Made by a program: the position numbers and the translations under genes. The notes under the pieces are model-generated. The model made no database searches and was not told the origin of the DNA. It saw nothing but the letters and a program-made list of their open reading frames with translations. Below are positions 1 to 9,004 of a DNA stretch of 64,000 nt, piece by piece. The number at the start of each line of letters is the position of its first letter. Position 1 is the first letter of the stretch. The stretch comes from Chimaeribacter arupi (lineage in GTDB: Bacteria; Pseudomonadota; Gammaproteobacteria; Enterobacterales; Enterobacteriaceae). The stretch is taken from the NCBI RefSeq assembly GCF_002858805.1, contig NZ_PJZI01000032.1:1-64000 (forward strand). Direction: 5' to 3'.

Positions 1-47
1 CTTATCTCTTCCTGACCCGGCGACGTGTTGGTCGTTGTTCCCGGTCA

Positions 48-125
48 GTGGAGGCGCATTATAGGGAGTTCCTGACAGCCTGCAACCCCTAAATTCAAAA
101 AATTATTCAACCGTCTAAAATTTAA
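48..125 (-). promoter_or_regulatory. rRNA operon P1 promoter with UP element, reading out of the left edge
   Basis: On the minus strand a -35 TTGCAG (80-85) and a perfect -10 TATAAT (58-63) are separated by 16 bases. A GC-rich discriminator (GCGCC) and the leader CCACTGACCGGGAACAACG follow. This closely matches the E. coli rrnB P1 promoter and start region as I know it. The A/T-rich stretch at about 88-125 sits where the UP element lies. It is placed directly downstream of murI, as rrnB is in E. coli, so a 16S gene should begin beyond the window. Confidence 0.85.
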
Positions 126-136
126 TCCAGTTGATG

Positions 137-1000
137 CTAAAGCGGCAGTTTTTCGATGGTTTTAAAGCCATAACCGGCTAAAACAGGGCGTAAGGCCTCG
201 GTTTCCGCTGAAATGCCCATACAGTATGCAATGTTTTTTTCTGTGGAAAGCGGCACATTTTCCTGATTTGCAATCAGCCAGGCGGTGCGGCGGGCGATGG
301 CAGCCCCGGAATCCACCAGCCGGGTGCCTTCCGGCAGCACCTGCATTAATTCGTCAGCGACTAATGGAAAGTGCGTACAGCCCAGAACAACCGTATCAGG
401 TGGCTCAGGCAGTTTCAGCCAGGGACGGACAATCTTTTGCAACGCCTCCAGCGAGACACCTTTACCGTGCAGCTTTGCCTCGGCTATCTCCACCAGCTCT
501 GACGAGCCCAGCATCAGGATTTCGCAATCCGTGGCAAAGCGGGTCACCAAATCATGCGTATAAGGACGTTGTACGGTGGCGCGGGTAGCCAGCAGGCCCA
601 CAATGCCGTTACGCGTGAGTTTGGCCGCTGGTTTGATCGCCGGAACCACGCCGACGACCGGGCAGGTAAAGCGCTCACGCAGCGCCGGCAGGGTAACGGT
701 ACTGGCGGTGTTACAGGCGATGATAATGATGGCCAGCGGATGGCGCCGCGCTACGGCCTCGACAATCTGCACTACGCGTTCGACGATGAACTCTTCTGAT
801 TTCTCCCCATAAGGGAAAGCGACATTGTCAAAGGCGTAGATATAGTGGAGATCCGGCAACAACTGCCGGATCTCGTGATAAACCGAAAGCCCCCCGACAC
901 CGGAGTCAAAGACCAACGCGGTAGGCCGGGGAGTTAATGAAGGGTCAGAAGGTATAGCTGCCAGTGAGGTAGTATTCACGTCCTGGTGTTTCGTAGCCAT
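137..1000 (-). CDS. murI: Glutamate racemase
   Basis: MurI converts L-glutamate to D-glutamate for peptidoglycan stem peptides in the cytoplasm. The 287-residue product shows the family signatures [11 protein letters not shown] near the N-terminus, ACNTAST (first catalytic Cys) and GCTHFPL (second catalytic Cys). The frame is open further upstream, but the ATG at 1000 (MATKHQDV) matches the E. coli start. It overlaps the 3' end of btuB by 56 bases (945-1000), the same btuB-murI overlap known in E. coli, so translation is probably coupled. The rRNA promoter lies immediately downstream. Confidence 0.97.
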   Translation of the reverse strand: MATKHQDVNTTSLAAIPSDPSLTPRPTALVFDSGVGGLSVYHEIRQLLPDLHYIYAFDNVAFPYGEKSEEFIVERVVQIVEAVARRHPLAIIIIACNTASTVTLPALRERFTCPVVGVVPAIKPAAKLTRNGIVGLLATRATVQRPYTHDLVTRFATDCEILMLGSSELVEIAEAKLHGKGVSLEALQKIVRPWLKLPEPPDTVVLGCTHFPLVADELMQVLPEGTRLVDSGAAIARRTAWLIANQENVPLSTEKNIAYCMGISAETEALRPVLAGYGFKTIEKLPL

Positions 1001-2825
1001 AAACCGTCTCATAATCTTTATCAAACAGGTTGGCAATTCTACCACGAACGGTCAGGTGCGATGTAACCGGATAAGAGACCGCAAGATCCCACAGGCTGAC
1101 GCCGCCCAGTTGCTTCCTTTCATTACTGTTGTAGTCGGTATCATAGCGCTGGCCGAGGTAGTGATAATTCACTGACCAGTCAAAGTCTGCCACCGTCCAG
1201 TCGAGCTGGTATTTCACCTGCTGCTTGGCACGGCGTACCAGGATTTCGTTAGTATCCGCATCACGTGGGTCGAGGTACTCCAGTGTAAGCTGATGTTGCA
1301 GCGGGCCGGTGGTCAGGGAGCCTGTCCACTCAACGCCTTTGATTCTGGCCTTGCCGATATTGTAGTAACGGCTGCTCGCTGTGTCGTAAGCAATCATCTG
1401 ATCGATGTCATTACGGTAAGCGGTCAAGCGCCAGCTCAGCGGCCCGGTCAACCCTTCAACCCCGCCTTCCCATTGCTTGCTCTCTTCCGGATTTAAATCC
1501 GGGTTGCCGTAGTAACCGCTATAGAGCTGGCCAAGGTTCGGGGCTTTATAAGCGGTGCCATAGGAGCCCACCAGCCGATAGCCCTCCATGAACTCCCAGG
1601 CGGCGCTGGTTTGCCAGGTAGAGTGCCAGCCGAACTGTGAATTATCATCACCCCGGAGCGCCCCTTCCAGCGTAACTTCACTGATTTGTTGTTGCGCCGT
1701 CAGGTACATGCCGGTGTTACGCTGGGTATAGCCTTCATCCAGGTAGTTGGTTCCCGGCTCGGTGGCAAGTTTCTGCCAGTCCAGCCCGGCACTGACTGTC
1801 CCCTGCCCCAGCTGGAAGGTATTTCCCCACTGGAGATTATATTGTTCGGAATCATCCAGCGTGGCGGAATCTGAATAGCGCCCATAGCGGGGGTCATAAT
1901 TATAGTCTTTGGCCTCGCTATAACTGGCGATTAACTGCGACGCATAGATACCCTGCCGGAATCGCAGGCCGGTGTCATAGGTGCGGCTATAAAGCTGGCG
2001 GGTGTCCGGCAAGGCGTCAGAGTGCGCCGGGTCGCTGTAACTGTACGTGCCGTCGTAGGCGCTGCGGTTATCATAGCCGTAAGCACGGGCAAAGCCGCTG
2101 AACTGGTCATTGAAATGATGCTCCAGCCCGGCCCACAGGCTTTTACTCATAAAGCCGTCACGATCGGGCTGGCGCGGGTCGCCGTAGTTATCCGGCATTG
2201 CCGCGACCACATCATAACCATGCGTATAGGTATAGTTACCCGCCAGCGTGACCACGGTATCTTCACCGAGTTTTTGCTGGGTCGCACCGTCATAGGTTTG
2301 ATAGCCATACGATCCGACGCCGGCACTCAGGGTGGTACCGACGTTTTCGCGCGTCGTAATAATATTGATCACGCCGCCAATCGCATCCGAGCCATACACC
2401 GCAGAGCGTGGCCCACGGATGTATTCGATACGTTGAACCAGGGAGATCGGAATCTGGCTGAGATCGGAGCTGCCGGAAATCCCTGCCTGATTCAGCCGGA
2501 TACCATCGATCAGCAATAACACATGGCTGGAACTGGTGCCGCGGATAAATAAAGAATTGCTTTGGCCCATCCCACCGTTCTGGGCCATGTCCACGCCCGG
2601 TAAACGGCTCATCACTTCAGCAACGGATTTTACCTGCCAGCGATCAATCTCCTCTTTTGTCACGACGCTGACCGGGGCCAGCACAGAGGAAACAGGCTGA
2701 GGGAAACGGTTCGCCGTTACCACCACGCTATCATCATTGTTATCACCGGCAGCGGCGGCGTGCGCCCAGCCGGAAAAGGCCGTGGCAGAGAGCGCTGTCC
2801 ACAGCAGGGATTTTTTCATTGTCAT
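945..2825 (-). CDS. btuB: TonB-dependent vitamin B12 outer-membrane receptor
   Basis: BtuB takes up cobalamin across the outer membrane with energy from TonB. The product of about 626 residues has a signal peptide ending near WAHA, then [11 protein letters not shown], which contains the TonB-box region. A plug domain follows ([45 protein letters not shown]), then a beta-barrel ending in the terminal Phe of SGSYTF. I chose the ATG at 2825 because GTGGAT lies 8-9 bases upstream. An ATG at 2819 and a GTG at 2840 are also in frame. A cobalamin riboswitch precedes it and murI overlaps its end. Confidence 0.96.
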   Translation of the reverse strand: MTMKKSLLWTALSATAFSGWAHAAAAGDNNDDSVVVTANRFPQPVSSVLAPVSVVTKEEIDRWQVKSVAEVMSRLPGVDMAQNGGMGQSNSLFIRGTSSSHVLLLIDGIRLNQAGISGSSDLSQIPISLVQRIEYIRGPRSAVYGSDAIGGVINIITTRENVGTTLSAGVGSYGYQTYDGATQQKLGEDTVVTLAGNYTYTHGYDVVAAMPDNYGDPRQPDRDGFMSKSLWAGLEHHFNDQFSGFARAYGYDNRSAYDGTYSYSDPAHSDALPDTRQLYSRTYDTGLRFRQGIYASQLIASYSEAKDYNYDPRYGRYSDSATLDDSEQYNLQWGNTFQLGQGTVSAGLDWQKLATEPGTNYLDEGYTQRNTGMYLTAQQQISEVTLEGALRGDDNSQFGWHSTWQTSAAWEFMEGYRLVGSYGTAYKAPNLGQLYSGYYGNPDLNPEESKQWEGGVEGLTGPLSWRLTAYRNDIDQMIAYDTASSRYYNIGKARIKGVEWTGSLTTGPLQHQLTLEYLDPRDADTNEILVRRAKQQVKYQLDWTVADFDWSVNYHYLGQRYDTDYNSNERKQLGGVSLWDLAVSYPVTSHLTVRGRIANLFDKDYETVYGYETPGREYYLTGSYTF

Positions 2826-2832
2826 GCGAAAC

Positions 2833-3090
2833 GCATCCACACTTAATTGGCAGGATGCCGCAGGCAGTCATCTTCGCAGTTCGCGGCGAAAATGAATAAT
2901 GCGACGGGTTATCCCGGCAGGTCTTCGGACTTGGGAGCCGTGCCCTATCAGCACGCCGGGCGAAGACTTCCCACCCCTTGCGGAGCAGTGTCTGCAATTA
3001 TGCGTTCGCCGTGACTTCCCCTTACCGCTGCGCGTCAGTTCCGGATTTACACCGGATTCCCTTTTAACTCATTGATAGAGGCCGGAGCGC
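2833..3090 (-). promoter_or_regulatory. Cobalamin (B12) riboswitch of btuB, with ribosome-site sequestering stem
   Basis: On the minus strand the leader carries hallmark cobalamin-riboswitch elements: GGGAATCCGGTGTAAATCC, CTGACGCGCAGCGGTAA, GGGTGGGAAGTC and the B12 box CCGAAGACCTGCC (about 2916-2930). They are in the same order as in the E. coli btuB leader. Just before the gene, GCATCC (2853-2858) can pair with GGATGC (2833-2838), which contains the probable ribosome-binding site. High B12 is therefore expected to block translation; this follows from the family and was not measured. Confidence 0.93.
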
Positions 3091-3110
3091 AATGCTACGA
3101 TCAACCCATA

Positions 3111-3128
3111 TGGAAGTCTAGACTTCCA
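3111..3128. repeat. 18-bp perfect palindrome between btuB and trmA
   Basis: TGGAAGTCT is followed directly by its exact reverse complement AGACTTCCA. It lies between the riboswitch leader of btuB and the candidate promoter of trmA. I do not recognise a known operator in it. It could bind a dimeric regulator of either divergent gene. Confidence 0.6.
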
Positions 3129-3159
3129 CTGTTCCGGTGGGAAATTAACGTCACAAAAC

Positions 3160-3187
3160 TGGACTTAGCCCTGACTTTCCCTACAAT
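3160..3187 (+). promoter_or_regulatory. Candidate sigma-70 promoter of trmA
   Basis: TGGACT (3160-3165) and TACAAT (3182-3187) are 16 bases apart, followed by a C/G-rich discriminator CCCCGC about 45 bases before the trmA start. A G/C discriminator would fit the stringent, rRNA-like control reported for trmA in E. coli. This is assigned by eye only. Confidence 0.45.
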
Positions 3188-3231
3188 CCCCGCAAACCGA
3201 CTCTTTTTCCCCAATCCAGACGAGACATTCC

Positions 3232-4338
3232 ATGACGCCTGACACGCTGCCCATTGACCAATATGACGACCAGCTGGCGGAAAAAACCGCCCGTCTCAAG
3301 ACGCTGATGTCGCCGTTTGCCGCGCCGGAGCCGGACGTCTTCCCCTCCCCGAAACAGCATTACCGTATGCGGGCAGAATTCCGGGTCTGGCATGATGAGG
3401 AAGATCTGTTCCATATCATCTTTGACCAGCAGACCAAAGCGCGCATCCGGGTCGACCAGTTCCCGGCGGCCAGTGAATTGATCAACCGCCTGATGACCGC
3501 GCTGATTGACGAACTGAAACCGCTGCCGGTACTGCGCCGCAAACTGTTCCAGATTGATTACCTCTCCACCCGGAGCGGCAAAATCATCGCCTCGCTGCTT
3601 TACCACCGCAAGCTGGATGAAGAGTGGCAACAGGCCGCCACTGCGCTGCGCGATCGCCTGCGGGCGCAGGGGTTTGACCTGCAACTGATCGGCCGCGCGA
3701 CGAAAACCAAAATCATGCTGGATCAGGATTATGTGGATGAGTGCCTGCCGGTGGCCGGAAAAGAGATGATCTACCGCCAGGTGGAAAACAGCTTTACCCA
3801 GCCGAATGCGGCGGTGAACGTGAAGATGCTGGAGTGGGCGCTGGATGCCACCCACGGCTCGACCGGCGATCTGCTGGAGCTCTACTGCGGTAACGGCAAC
3901 TTCTCACTGGCGCTGGCGCGTAACTTTAACCGCGTATTGGCGACGGAAATTGCCAAGCCGTCTGTGGCGGCGGCGCAATACAATATTGCCGCCAACCAGA
4001 TCGACAATGTGCAGATCATCCGCATGGCGGCGGAAGATTTCACCCAGGCAATGAATGGCGTACGTGAATTTAACCGCCTGAAAGGCATTGATTTACGCAG
4101 CTACCAGTGCGAAACCATTTTTGTCGACCCACCGCGCAGCGGCCTGGACGACGACACCGTCGCGCTGGTGCAGGGTTACCCACGCATTCTTTATATCTCC
4201 TGCAACCCGGAGACGCTGTGTGAGAACCTGAAAACCCTGAGCCAGACGCACGACATCACGCGGCTGGCGCTGTTTGACCAGTTCCCCTATACGCACCATA
4301 TGGAGTGCGGCGTCTTGCTGGTGAAGCGCGACGCCTGA
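3232..4338 (+). CDS. trmA: tRNA (uracil-54, C5)-methyltransferase
   Basis: TrmA makes ribothymidine at position 54 of the tRNA T-loop using S-adenosylmethionine. The product has 368 residues (E. coli 366). The SAM-binding motif [12 protein letters not shown] is followed by [10 protein letters not shown], the catalytic Cys324 in YISCNPETL and the general-base Glu358 in HHMECGVLL. Numbering of both residues agrees with E. coli. There is no N-terminal TRAM domain or iron-sulfur cysteine cluster, which separates it from RlmD and RlmC. It is divergent from btuB and ends at a bidirectional terminator shared with yijD. Confidence 0.97.
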   Translation: MTPDTLPIDQYDDQLAEKTARLKTLMSPFAAPEPDVFPSPKQHYRMRAEFRVWHDEEDLFHIIFDQQTKARIRVDQFPAASELINRLMTALIDELKPLPVLRRKLFQIDYLSTRSGKIIASLLYHRKLDEEWQQAATALRDRLRAQGFDLQLIGRATKTKIMLDQDYVDECLPVAGKEMIYRQVENSFTQPNAAVNVKMLEWALDATHGSTGDLLELYCGNGNFSLALARNFNRVLATEIAKPSVAAAQYNIAANQIDNVQIIRMAAEDFTQAMNGVREFNRLKGIDLRSYQCETIFVDPPRSGLDDDTVALVQGYPRILYISCNPETLCENLKTLSQTHDITRLALFDQFPYTHHMECGVLLVKRDA

Positions 4339-4351
4339 TGACAGGCACAAA

Positions 4352-4378
4352 AAAGCCCTCAGTTGAGGGCTTTTTTTA
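4352..4378. terminator. Bidirectional rho-independent terminator between trmA and yijD
   Basis: An inverted repeat AGCCCTCA/TGAGGGCT (4354-4371, very short loop) is flanked by an A-run on the left and a T-run on the right, so it can serve trmA (+) and yijD (-). Confidence 0.85.
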
Positions 4379-4393
4379 TGGGCTGCGCCGGGC

Positions 4394-4762
4394 TTACGCT
4401 TCCGGTTTTACCATGGTGTCGCGGGCTTTGAGTTTCACGCCAATCCAGAATACCAGCGCCACTGCCAGAATCGCCGGCAGGAAGTTGGAGCCAATTTGCG
4501 GGTACTCCGCCCGGACAATCGCGCTATAGAGCAGCAGGCCCAGCATAAAGCAGGCGGCCGCCAGCGACGGCATACCTTGCGGCATCGCACGGTTCAGGTA
4601 ACGCTGATGCAGGCAATACACCGCCAGCACCAAAGAAATCAATGGGAAGACGGAAAACGGCACCACCGAGCTGAACAGCGCGGCAAAAGAGCCATTAATC
4701 GATAATCCGGCAATCAGGGCAAGCAGCAGGGTGCCTTTCTCGCGGCGAGGGTGTTCTGTCAT
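4394..4762 (-). CDS. yijD: Small inner-membrane protein YijD
   Basis: This 122-residue hydrophobic protein matches E. coli YijD over its whole length ([43 protein letters not shown], ending in a membrane segment FWIGVKLK). Three or four transmembrane segments are visible. The frame is open up to 4843, but the ATG at 4762 (MTEHPRRE) gives the family length. It lies directly downstream of fabR on the same strand, as in E. coli, suggesting one transcript. The molecular function is unknown to me. Confidence 0.9.
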   Translation of the reverse strand: MTEHPRREKGTLLLALIAGLSINGSFAALFSSVVPFSVFPLISLVLAVYCLHQRYLNRAMPQGMPSLAAACFMLGLLLYSAIVRAEYPQIGSNFLPAILAVALVFWIGVKLKARDTMVKPEA

Positions 4763-4842
4763 CTTTTTACCTATCTGTCGTGGGTTTGAAGGAAACATGG
4801 GTTGAAAGAAACATACCGGGCGGGAACCGGCGGGCAGTGGCA

Positions 4843-5475
4843 TTACTCCTGCGACAACGCCGCCCTCTCCTGCTCGCGGCGGTACCAGTAATACGCGCCT
4901 TTTGAAATCATCCGCAGTTGCAGCACCAGCCGCTCTTCCAGCCGGCGGCGCTGCTCAATGTCCACATCCAGCGCCTCCGCACCGGCACTGAACACAATGG
5001 TGACCATCGCTTCAGCCTGGGCTTCGGTAAAGCTGCGCGGCATATGGTTTTCCAGCTCCAGGTAATCGGCCAGTTCAGCAATAAAGTGCTGAATCTCACG
5101 CGCCACGGCAGCACGGAACGCGGCAGACGTGCCGGAGCGTTCACGCAGCAGCAGGCGGAATGCGTTGGGGTTGTTGCCGATAAATTCCATAAAGGTGGAC
5201 ACTGACGTGCGGATCACGCTGCCGCCTTTGGCGATGCGCTGGCGCGCCTGGCGCATCAGCTGGCGCAGCATCAGGCCGCTTTCATCCACCATTGTCAGCC
5301 CGAGTTCATCCACATCGCGGAAGTGGCGGTAGAACGAGGTGGGGGCAATGCCCGCTTCGCGGGACACCTCACGCAGGCTCAGGCTGGCAAAACTGCGCTC
5401 GGCGCTGAGCTGGCTGAATGCCGCCTCGATCAATGAGCGCCGGGTGCGTTCTTTTTGTTGTGCTCTTACGCCCAT
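4843..5475 (-). CDS. fabR: TetR-family repressor of unsaturated fatty-acid genes
   Basis: FabR represses fabA and fabB and senses the balance of unsaturated to saturated acyl-thioesters. The 210-residue protein is nearly identical to E. coli FabR as I know it. An N-terminal TetR helix-turn-helix ([20 protein letters not shown], about residues 33-52) is followed by the ligand domain with [20 protein letters not shown]. The ATG at 5475 has an A/G-rich ribosome site (GGAAAAGG) close upstream. It is divergent from sthA across 214 bases and is followed by yijD in the same orientation. Confidence 0.96.
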   Translation of the reverse strand: MGVRAQQKERTRRSLIEAAFSQLSAERSFASLSLREVSREAGIAPTSFYRHFRDVDELGLTMVDESGLMLRQLMRQARQRIAKGGSVIRTSVSTFMEFIGNNPNAFRLLLRERSGTSAAFRAAVAREIQHFIAELADYLELENHMPRSFTEAQAEAMVTIVFSAGAEALDVDIEQRRRLEERLVLQLRMISKGAYYWYRREQERAALSQE

Positions 5476-5689
5476 AACCTTTTCCAGAGGAGTGTCCTGT
5501 CAACCGATGCGCCTGCCATGACCGCACTATATCAAACTTTTCAGACCCTACGCTTCTACAAACATGCAACAGTCAGTGACGGTGAAAAAATGGCAGCGCG
5601 CCCCACGAAAAGACTACGGTGGATTGGGGATTCAGGCCTATGATGTTACAATCTCGTTGTAAATTTGTATAAGAATAGGTGCCTCATAC

Positions 5690-7093
5690 ATGCAACAGCA
5701 CTTCCAATTTGATGCGATCGTCATCGGCTCCGGCCCTGGCGGTGAAGGGGCCGCAATGGGCCTGGTGAAACAGGGCGCACGGGTTGCGGTGATTGAACGC
5801 TACAACAACGTGGGCGGCGGATGTACCCACTGGGGCACCATCCCCTCGAAAGCCCTCCGCCACGCTGTCAGCCGCATCATCGAATTCAACCAGAACCCGC
5901 TTTACAGTGACACCACCTCCCGCTCACTCAGCTCCAGTTTCCCTGATATTTTGCGCCATGCCGACTCGGTGATAAACCAGCAGACCCGCATGCGCCAGAG
6001 CTTCTATGAGCGCAACCAGTGCCAGCTTTTCTCCGGTGATGCCAGCTTTATTGACGCCAATACCATCAGTGTCCGCTACCCGGACGGCACGTCCGACCAC
6101 CTGACCGCCGGGCAGATTGTGATCGCCTGCGGCTCGCGCCCGTACCACCCGGCAGAGGTCGATTTTGGCCACCCACGCATCTATGACAGCGACTCCATCC
6201 TGCAACTGAGCCATGAGCCGCGCCACGTTATTATTTATGGTGCCGGGGTGATCGGCTGCGAATATGCGTCGATCTTCCGCGGTCTTGGGGTGAAAGTCGA
6301 CTTGATCAACACCCGTGACCGCCTGCTGGCGTTCCTGGATCAGGAGATGTCAGACGCCCTCTCCTACCACTTCTGGAACAACGGCGTGGTGATCCGCCAT
6401 AACGAAGAGTACGAGCGGATTGAAGGGGTCGAGGACGGGGTCATTGTGCACCTGAAATCGGGCAAGAAAGTCAAAGCAGACTGCCTGCTGTACGCCAACG
6501 GCCGCACCGGCAACACCGACAACCTGGGGCTGGAAACCATCGGCCTGCAGGCAGACAGCCGCGGCCTGCTGAAAGTCAACAGCATGTACCAGACGGCACT
6601 GTCGCATATTTATGCCGTGGGTGACGTGATTGGTTACCCGAGCCTGGCCTCAGCGGCGTATGACCAGGGGCGTATCGCCGCGCAGGCGATGATCCAGGGT
6701 GAAGCCAAAGTCCACCTGATTGAGAATATCCCAAGCGGGATTTACACCATCCCGGAGATCAGCTCCGTCGGCAAAACCGAGCAGGAACTCACGGCGATGA
6801 AAGTGCCGTATGAAGTCGGCCGGGCGCAGTTCAAGCACCTGGCGCGGGCGCAAATTGCCGGGATGAATGTGGGCAGCCTGAAACTGCTGTTCCATCGCGA
6901 AACCAAGGAGATTCTGGGTATTCACTGCTTTGGCGAGCGTGCGGCGGAGATTATTCACATCGGCCAGGCCATCATGGAACAGAAAGGGGAAGGCAATACC
7001 ATCGAGTATTTCGTCAATACCACCTTCAACTACCCCACGATGGCGGAAGCCTATCGCGTTGCCGCACTGAACGGGTTAAACCGCCTGTTTTAA
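5690..7093 (+). CDS. sthA: Soluble pyridine nucleotide transhydrogenase
   Basis: SthA transfers hydride between NADPH and NAD+ in the cytoplasm and is thought to run off surplus NADPH. The 467-residue flavoprotein (E. coli 466) has an FAD-binding GSGPGGEG motif at residues 13-20 and a second dinucleotide fold ([12 protein letters not shown]). In place of the redox-active disulfide of lipoamide dehydrogenases it has Cys45 but Thr50 (CTHWGT), as is typical of this family. Its 3' end overlaps that of the convergent oxyR by 18 bases. Confidence 0.97.
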   Translation: MQQHFQFDAIVIGSGPGGEGAAMGLVKQGARVAVIERYNNVGGGCTHWGTIPSKALRHAVSRIIEFNQNPLYSDTTSRSLSSSFPDILRHADSVINQQTRMRQSFYERNQCQLFSGDASFIDANTISVRYPDGTSDHLTAGQIVIACGSRPYHPAEVDFGHPRIYDSDSILQLSHEPRHVIIYGAGVIGCEYASIFRGLGVKVDLINTRDRLLAFLDQEMSDALSYHFWNNGVVIRHNEEYERIEGVEDGVIVHLKSGKKVKADCLLYANGRTGNTDNLGLETIGLQADSRGLLKVNSMYQTALSHIYAVGDVIGYPSLASAAYDQGRIAAQAMIQGEAKVHLIENIPSGIYTIPEISSVGKTEQELTAMKVPYEVGRAQFKHLARAQIAGMNVGSLKLLFHRETKEILGIHCFGERAAEIIHIGQAIMEQKGEGNTIEYFVNTTFNYPTMAEAYRVAALNGLNRLF

Positions 7094-7993
7094 TGCGGTG
7101 TCAAACATCGGCTGCATATGCTCTTTGATGGCCTCTGCCAGCTGCTCATAGCGGCTGCGCAGGGGTGAGCCGGGGCGGTAGACCAGCGCAATGGTCCGCT
7201 TCGGCTCTGGTTTGCAGCACTGCATATAGCTTACGCCGTCACGCTGGCGCTCATTCGGCACTGCCAGGGCAGGCAACAGTGTGATGCCGCTGCCGGCCGC
7301 CACCATGTTGCGCAGTGTTTCCAGGCTGGTCGCGCGGAAGTGGGTGTCCTCGTCCGCCCCGGCCTGGAAGCAGAAGCCCATCGCCTGGTCGCGCAGGCAG
7401 TGGCCATCTTCCAGCATCAGCAGCTTCTCACCGGACAACTCCGCCATCGGCACCCGGTCGCGCCCCGCCCAGGGGTGATCGGTATACACGGCCAGTTTCA
7501 GCGGCTCATCAAACAGCGGCACTTCGATAAAGGATTCTGACTCTTTTACCAGCGCCAGGATCACGCAGTCGAGCTTGCCGCTGTCGAGCTGCGCCAGCAA
7601 CTGGTGCGTCTGCGCTTCGTGCAGGTACATCTCCAGTTTCGGGAACGTCTGGTGCAGCATCGGGATAATATGCGGCAGCAGGTATGAGCCAAGCGTCGGG
7701 ATCAGGCCAATATGCAACGGGCCGGACATGGTCTCCCCCTGCTGGCTTGCCATCTCCTTGAGCACTTTCACCTCACGCAGTACAGTGCGCGCCTGTTCCA
7801 CCAGCAACAGCCCGGCCTGGGTGAACAACACCTTACGGCTGGTGCGCTCCAGCAGCATCACCCCCAGCTCATCTTCCAGCTTGCGGATCTGGCCGCTCAG
7901 GGTGGGCTGGCTGACGTGGCAGGCATCCGCCGCACGCCGGAAATGGCGGAATTCCGCCAGCGAAACCAAATACTCTAAATCGCGAATGTTCAT
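7076..7993 (-). CDS. oxyR: LysR-type peroxide-sensing regulator
   Basis: OxyR is oxidised by hydrogen peroxide through a disulfide and then activates antioxidant genes. The 305-residue product, the same length as E. coli OxyR, has the N-terminal winged helix-turn-helix ([22 protein letters not shown]). The two sensor cysteines lie nine residues apart in [12 protein letters not shown], equivalent to C199 and C208. The open frame continues to 8044, but the ATG at 7993 (MNIRDLEYL) is the conserved start. It is divergent from the Prx5-Grx gene, a plausible direct target, and convergent with sthA. Confidence 0.97.
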   Translation of the reverse strand: MNIRDLEYLVSLAEFRHFRRAADACHVSQPTLSGQIRKLEDELGVMLLERTSRKVLFTQAGLLLVEQARTVLREVKVLKEMASQQGETMSGPLHIGLIPTLGSYLLPHIIPMLHQTFPKLEMYLHEAQTHQLLAQLDSGKLDCVILALVKESESFIEVPLFDEPLKLAVYTDHPWAGRDRVPMAELSGEKLLMLEDGHCLRDQAMGFCFQAGADEDTHFRATSLETLRNMVAAGSGITLLPALAVPNERQRDGVSYMQCCKPEPKRTIALVYRPGSPLRSRYEQLAEAIKEHMQPMFDTALKQAV

Positions 7994-8011
7994 TTTTTCC
8001 TCCGACCCATG

Positions 8012-8048
8012 ATAGCTCATGGCAATGAATAAGATAGCAATCAACGAT
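8012..8048. promoter_or_regulatory. Candidate OxyR binding site between oxyR and the hybrid peroxidase
   Basis: The spacing ATAG-N7-CAAT-N7-ATAG-N7-CGAT reproduces the 37-bp OxyR layout (ATAG-N7-CTAT repeated with N7 between). Both ATAG halves are perfect and the two CTAT halves are degenerate. It lies 19-55 bases upstream of the oxyR start and about 95 bases before the peroxidase gene, so it could serve both autoregulation and activation. This is a pattern match only. Confidence 0.5.
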
Positions 8049-8142
8049 TAGATCTATCAACCCCCTGCGTGAATAATGTACCCCAACGAAGCAAGACACA
8101 TGCAGCAATAAGAAATTCATCCGTTATTTTAAGAGGTTATCG

Positions 8143-8874
8143 ATGTTTTCAAGCCAAGAAGGTAAGCAAGTCCCACAGGTTGTGTTTCATACCCGTCAGG
8201 GCGACCAGTGGGTTGATGTCACAACCGACGACCTGTTCAAAAATAAAACGGTTATCGTCTTTTCACTGCCGGGTGCCTTTACCCCGACCTGTTCTTCCAG
8301 CCACCTGCCGCGTTACAACGAACTGGCCGGTGTGTTCCGTCAGCATGGCGTAGACAGCATTCTGTGTGTTTCCGTGAACGATACGTTCGTGATGAACGCG
8401 TGGAAAAACGATCAGCACGCTGAAAACATCACTTTCATCCCGGACGGTAACGGCGAGTTCACCAAAGGTATGGAAATGCTGGTAGAGAAAGCGGATCTGG
8501 GCTTTGGCCCGCGCTCCTGGCGTTACTCCATGCTGGTACGCAACGGCGTGGTAGAAAAAATGTTCGTTGAGCCGAACAAGCCGGGCGACCCGTTTGAAGT
8601 GTCTGACGCTGACACCATGCTGAAATACCTGGCGCCAAAGTTCAAAATCCAGGAATCCGTGTCCGTGTTCACCAAACCGGGCTGCCCGTTCTGCGCCAAA
8701 GCAAAACAGATGCTGCAAGAGCGCGGTATTCAGTACGAAGAAATCGTACTGGGCAAAGACGCGACCACCGTCAGCCTGCGTGCTGTATCCGGCCGCGCGA
8801 CGGTTCCGCAGGTCTTCATCGGCGGCCGTCACATTGGTGGCAGCGACGATCTGGAAACCTTCCTGGCCGTATAA
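8143..8874 (+). CDS. Hybrid peroxiredoxin-5/glutaredoxin peroxidase
   Basis: This 243-residue fusion reduces hydroperoxides with glutathione, by analogy with the characterised Haemophilus influenzae hybrid (PGdx). Residues about 1-165 form a Prx5 domain with PGAFTPTCS, whose Cys50 is the peroxidatic residue. Residues about 172-243 form a glutaredoxin domain with the CPFC site (Cys181, Cys184), TVPQVFIGG and GGSDDL. Its promoter region is shared with oxyR and contains a candidate OxyR site, so peroxide induction is likely. A strong terminator follows. E. coli lacks this gene beside oxyR. Confidence 0.93.
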   Translation: MFSSQEGKQVPQVVFHTRQGDQWVDVTTDDLFKNKTVIVFSLPGAFTPTCSSSHLPRYNELAGVFRQHGVDSILCVSVNDTFVMNAWKNDQHAENITFIPDGNGEFTKGMEMLVEKADLGFGPRSWRYSMLVRNGVVEKMFVEPNKPGDPFEVSDADTMLKYLAPKFKIQESVSVFTKPGCPFCAKAKQMLQERGIQYEEIVLGKDATTVSLRAVSGRATVPQVFIGGRHIGGSDDLETFLAV

Positions 8875-8936
8875 CCTGACGTAAGAGATAAACCATCCCT
8901 ACGTATTAACTATAAGAAACAGCCAACGTGAATTTT

Positions 8937-8962
8937 GGCGGGCTTTTAGCCCGCCTTTTTTA
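8937..8962 (+). terminator. Rho-independent terminator after the hybrid peroxidase gene
   Basis: GGCGGGC (8937-8943), loop TTTTA, GCCCGCC (8949-8955), then seven T residues. It separates the peroxidase transcript from the flavoprotein gene that starts 43 bases further on. Confidence 0.9.
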
Positions 8963-9004
8963 TTCCCGTCCCCTTTTTTACACAGCAGAAAACCGAGGCA
9001 TACC

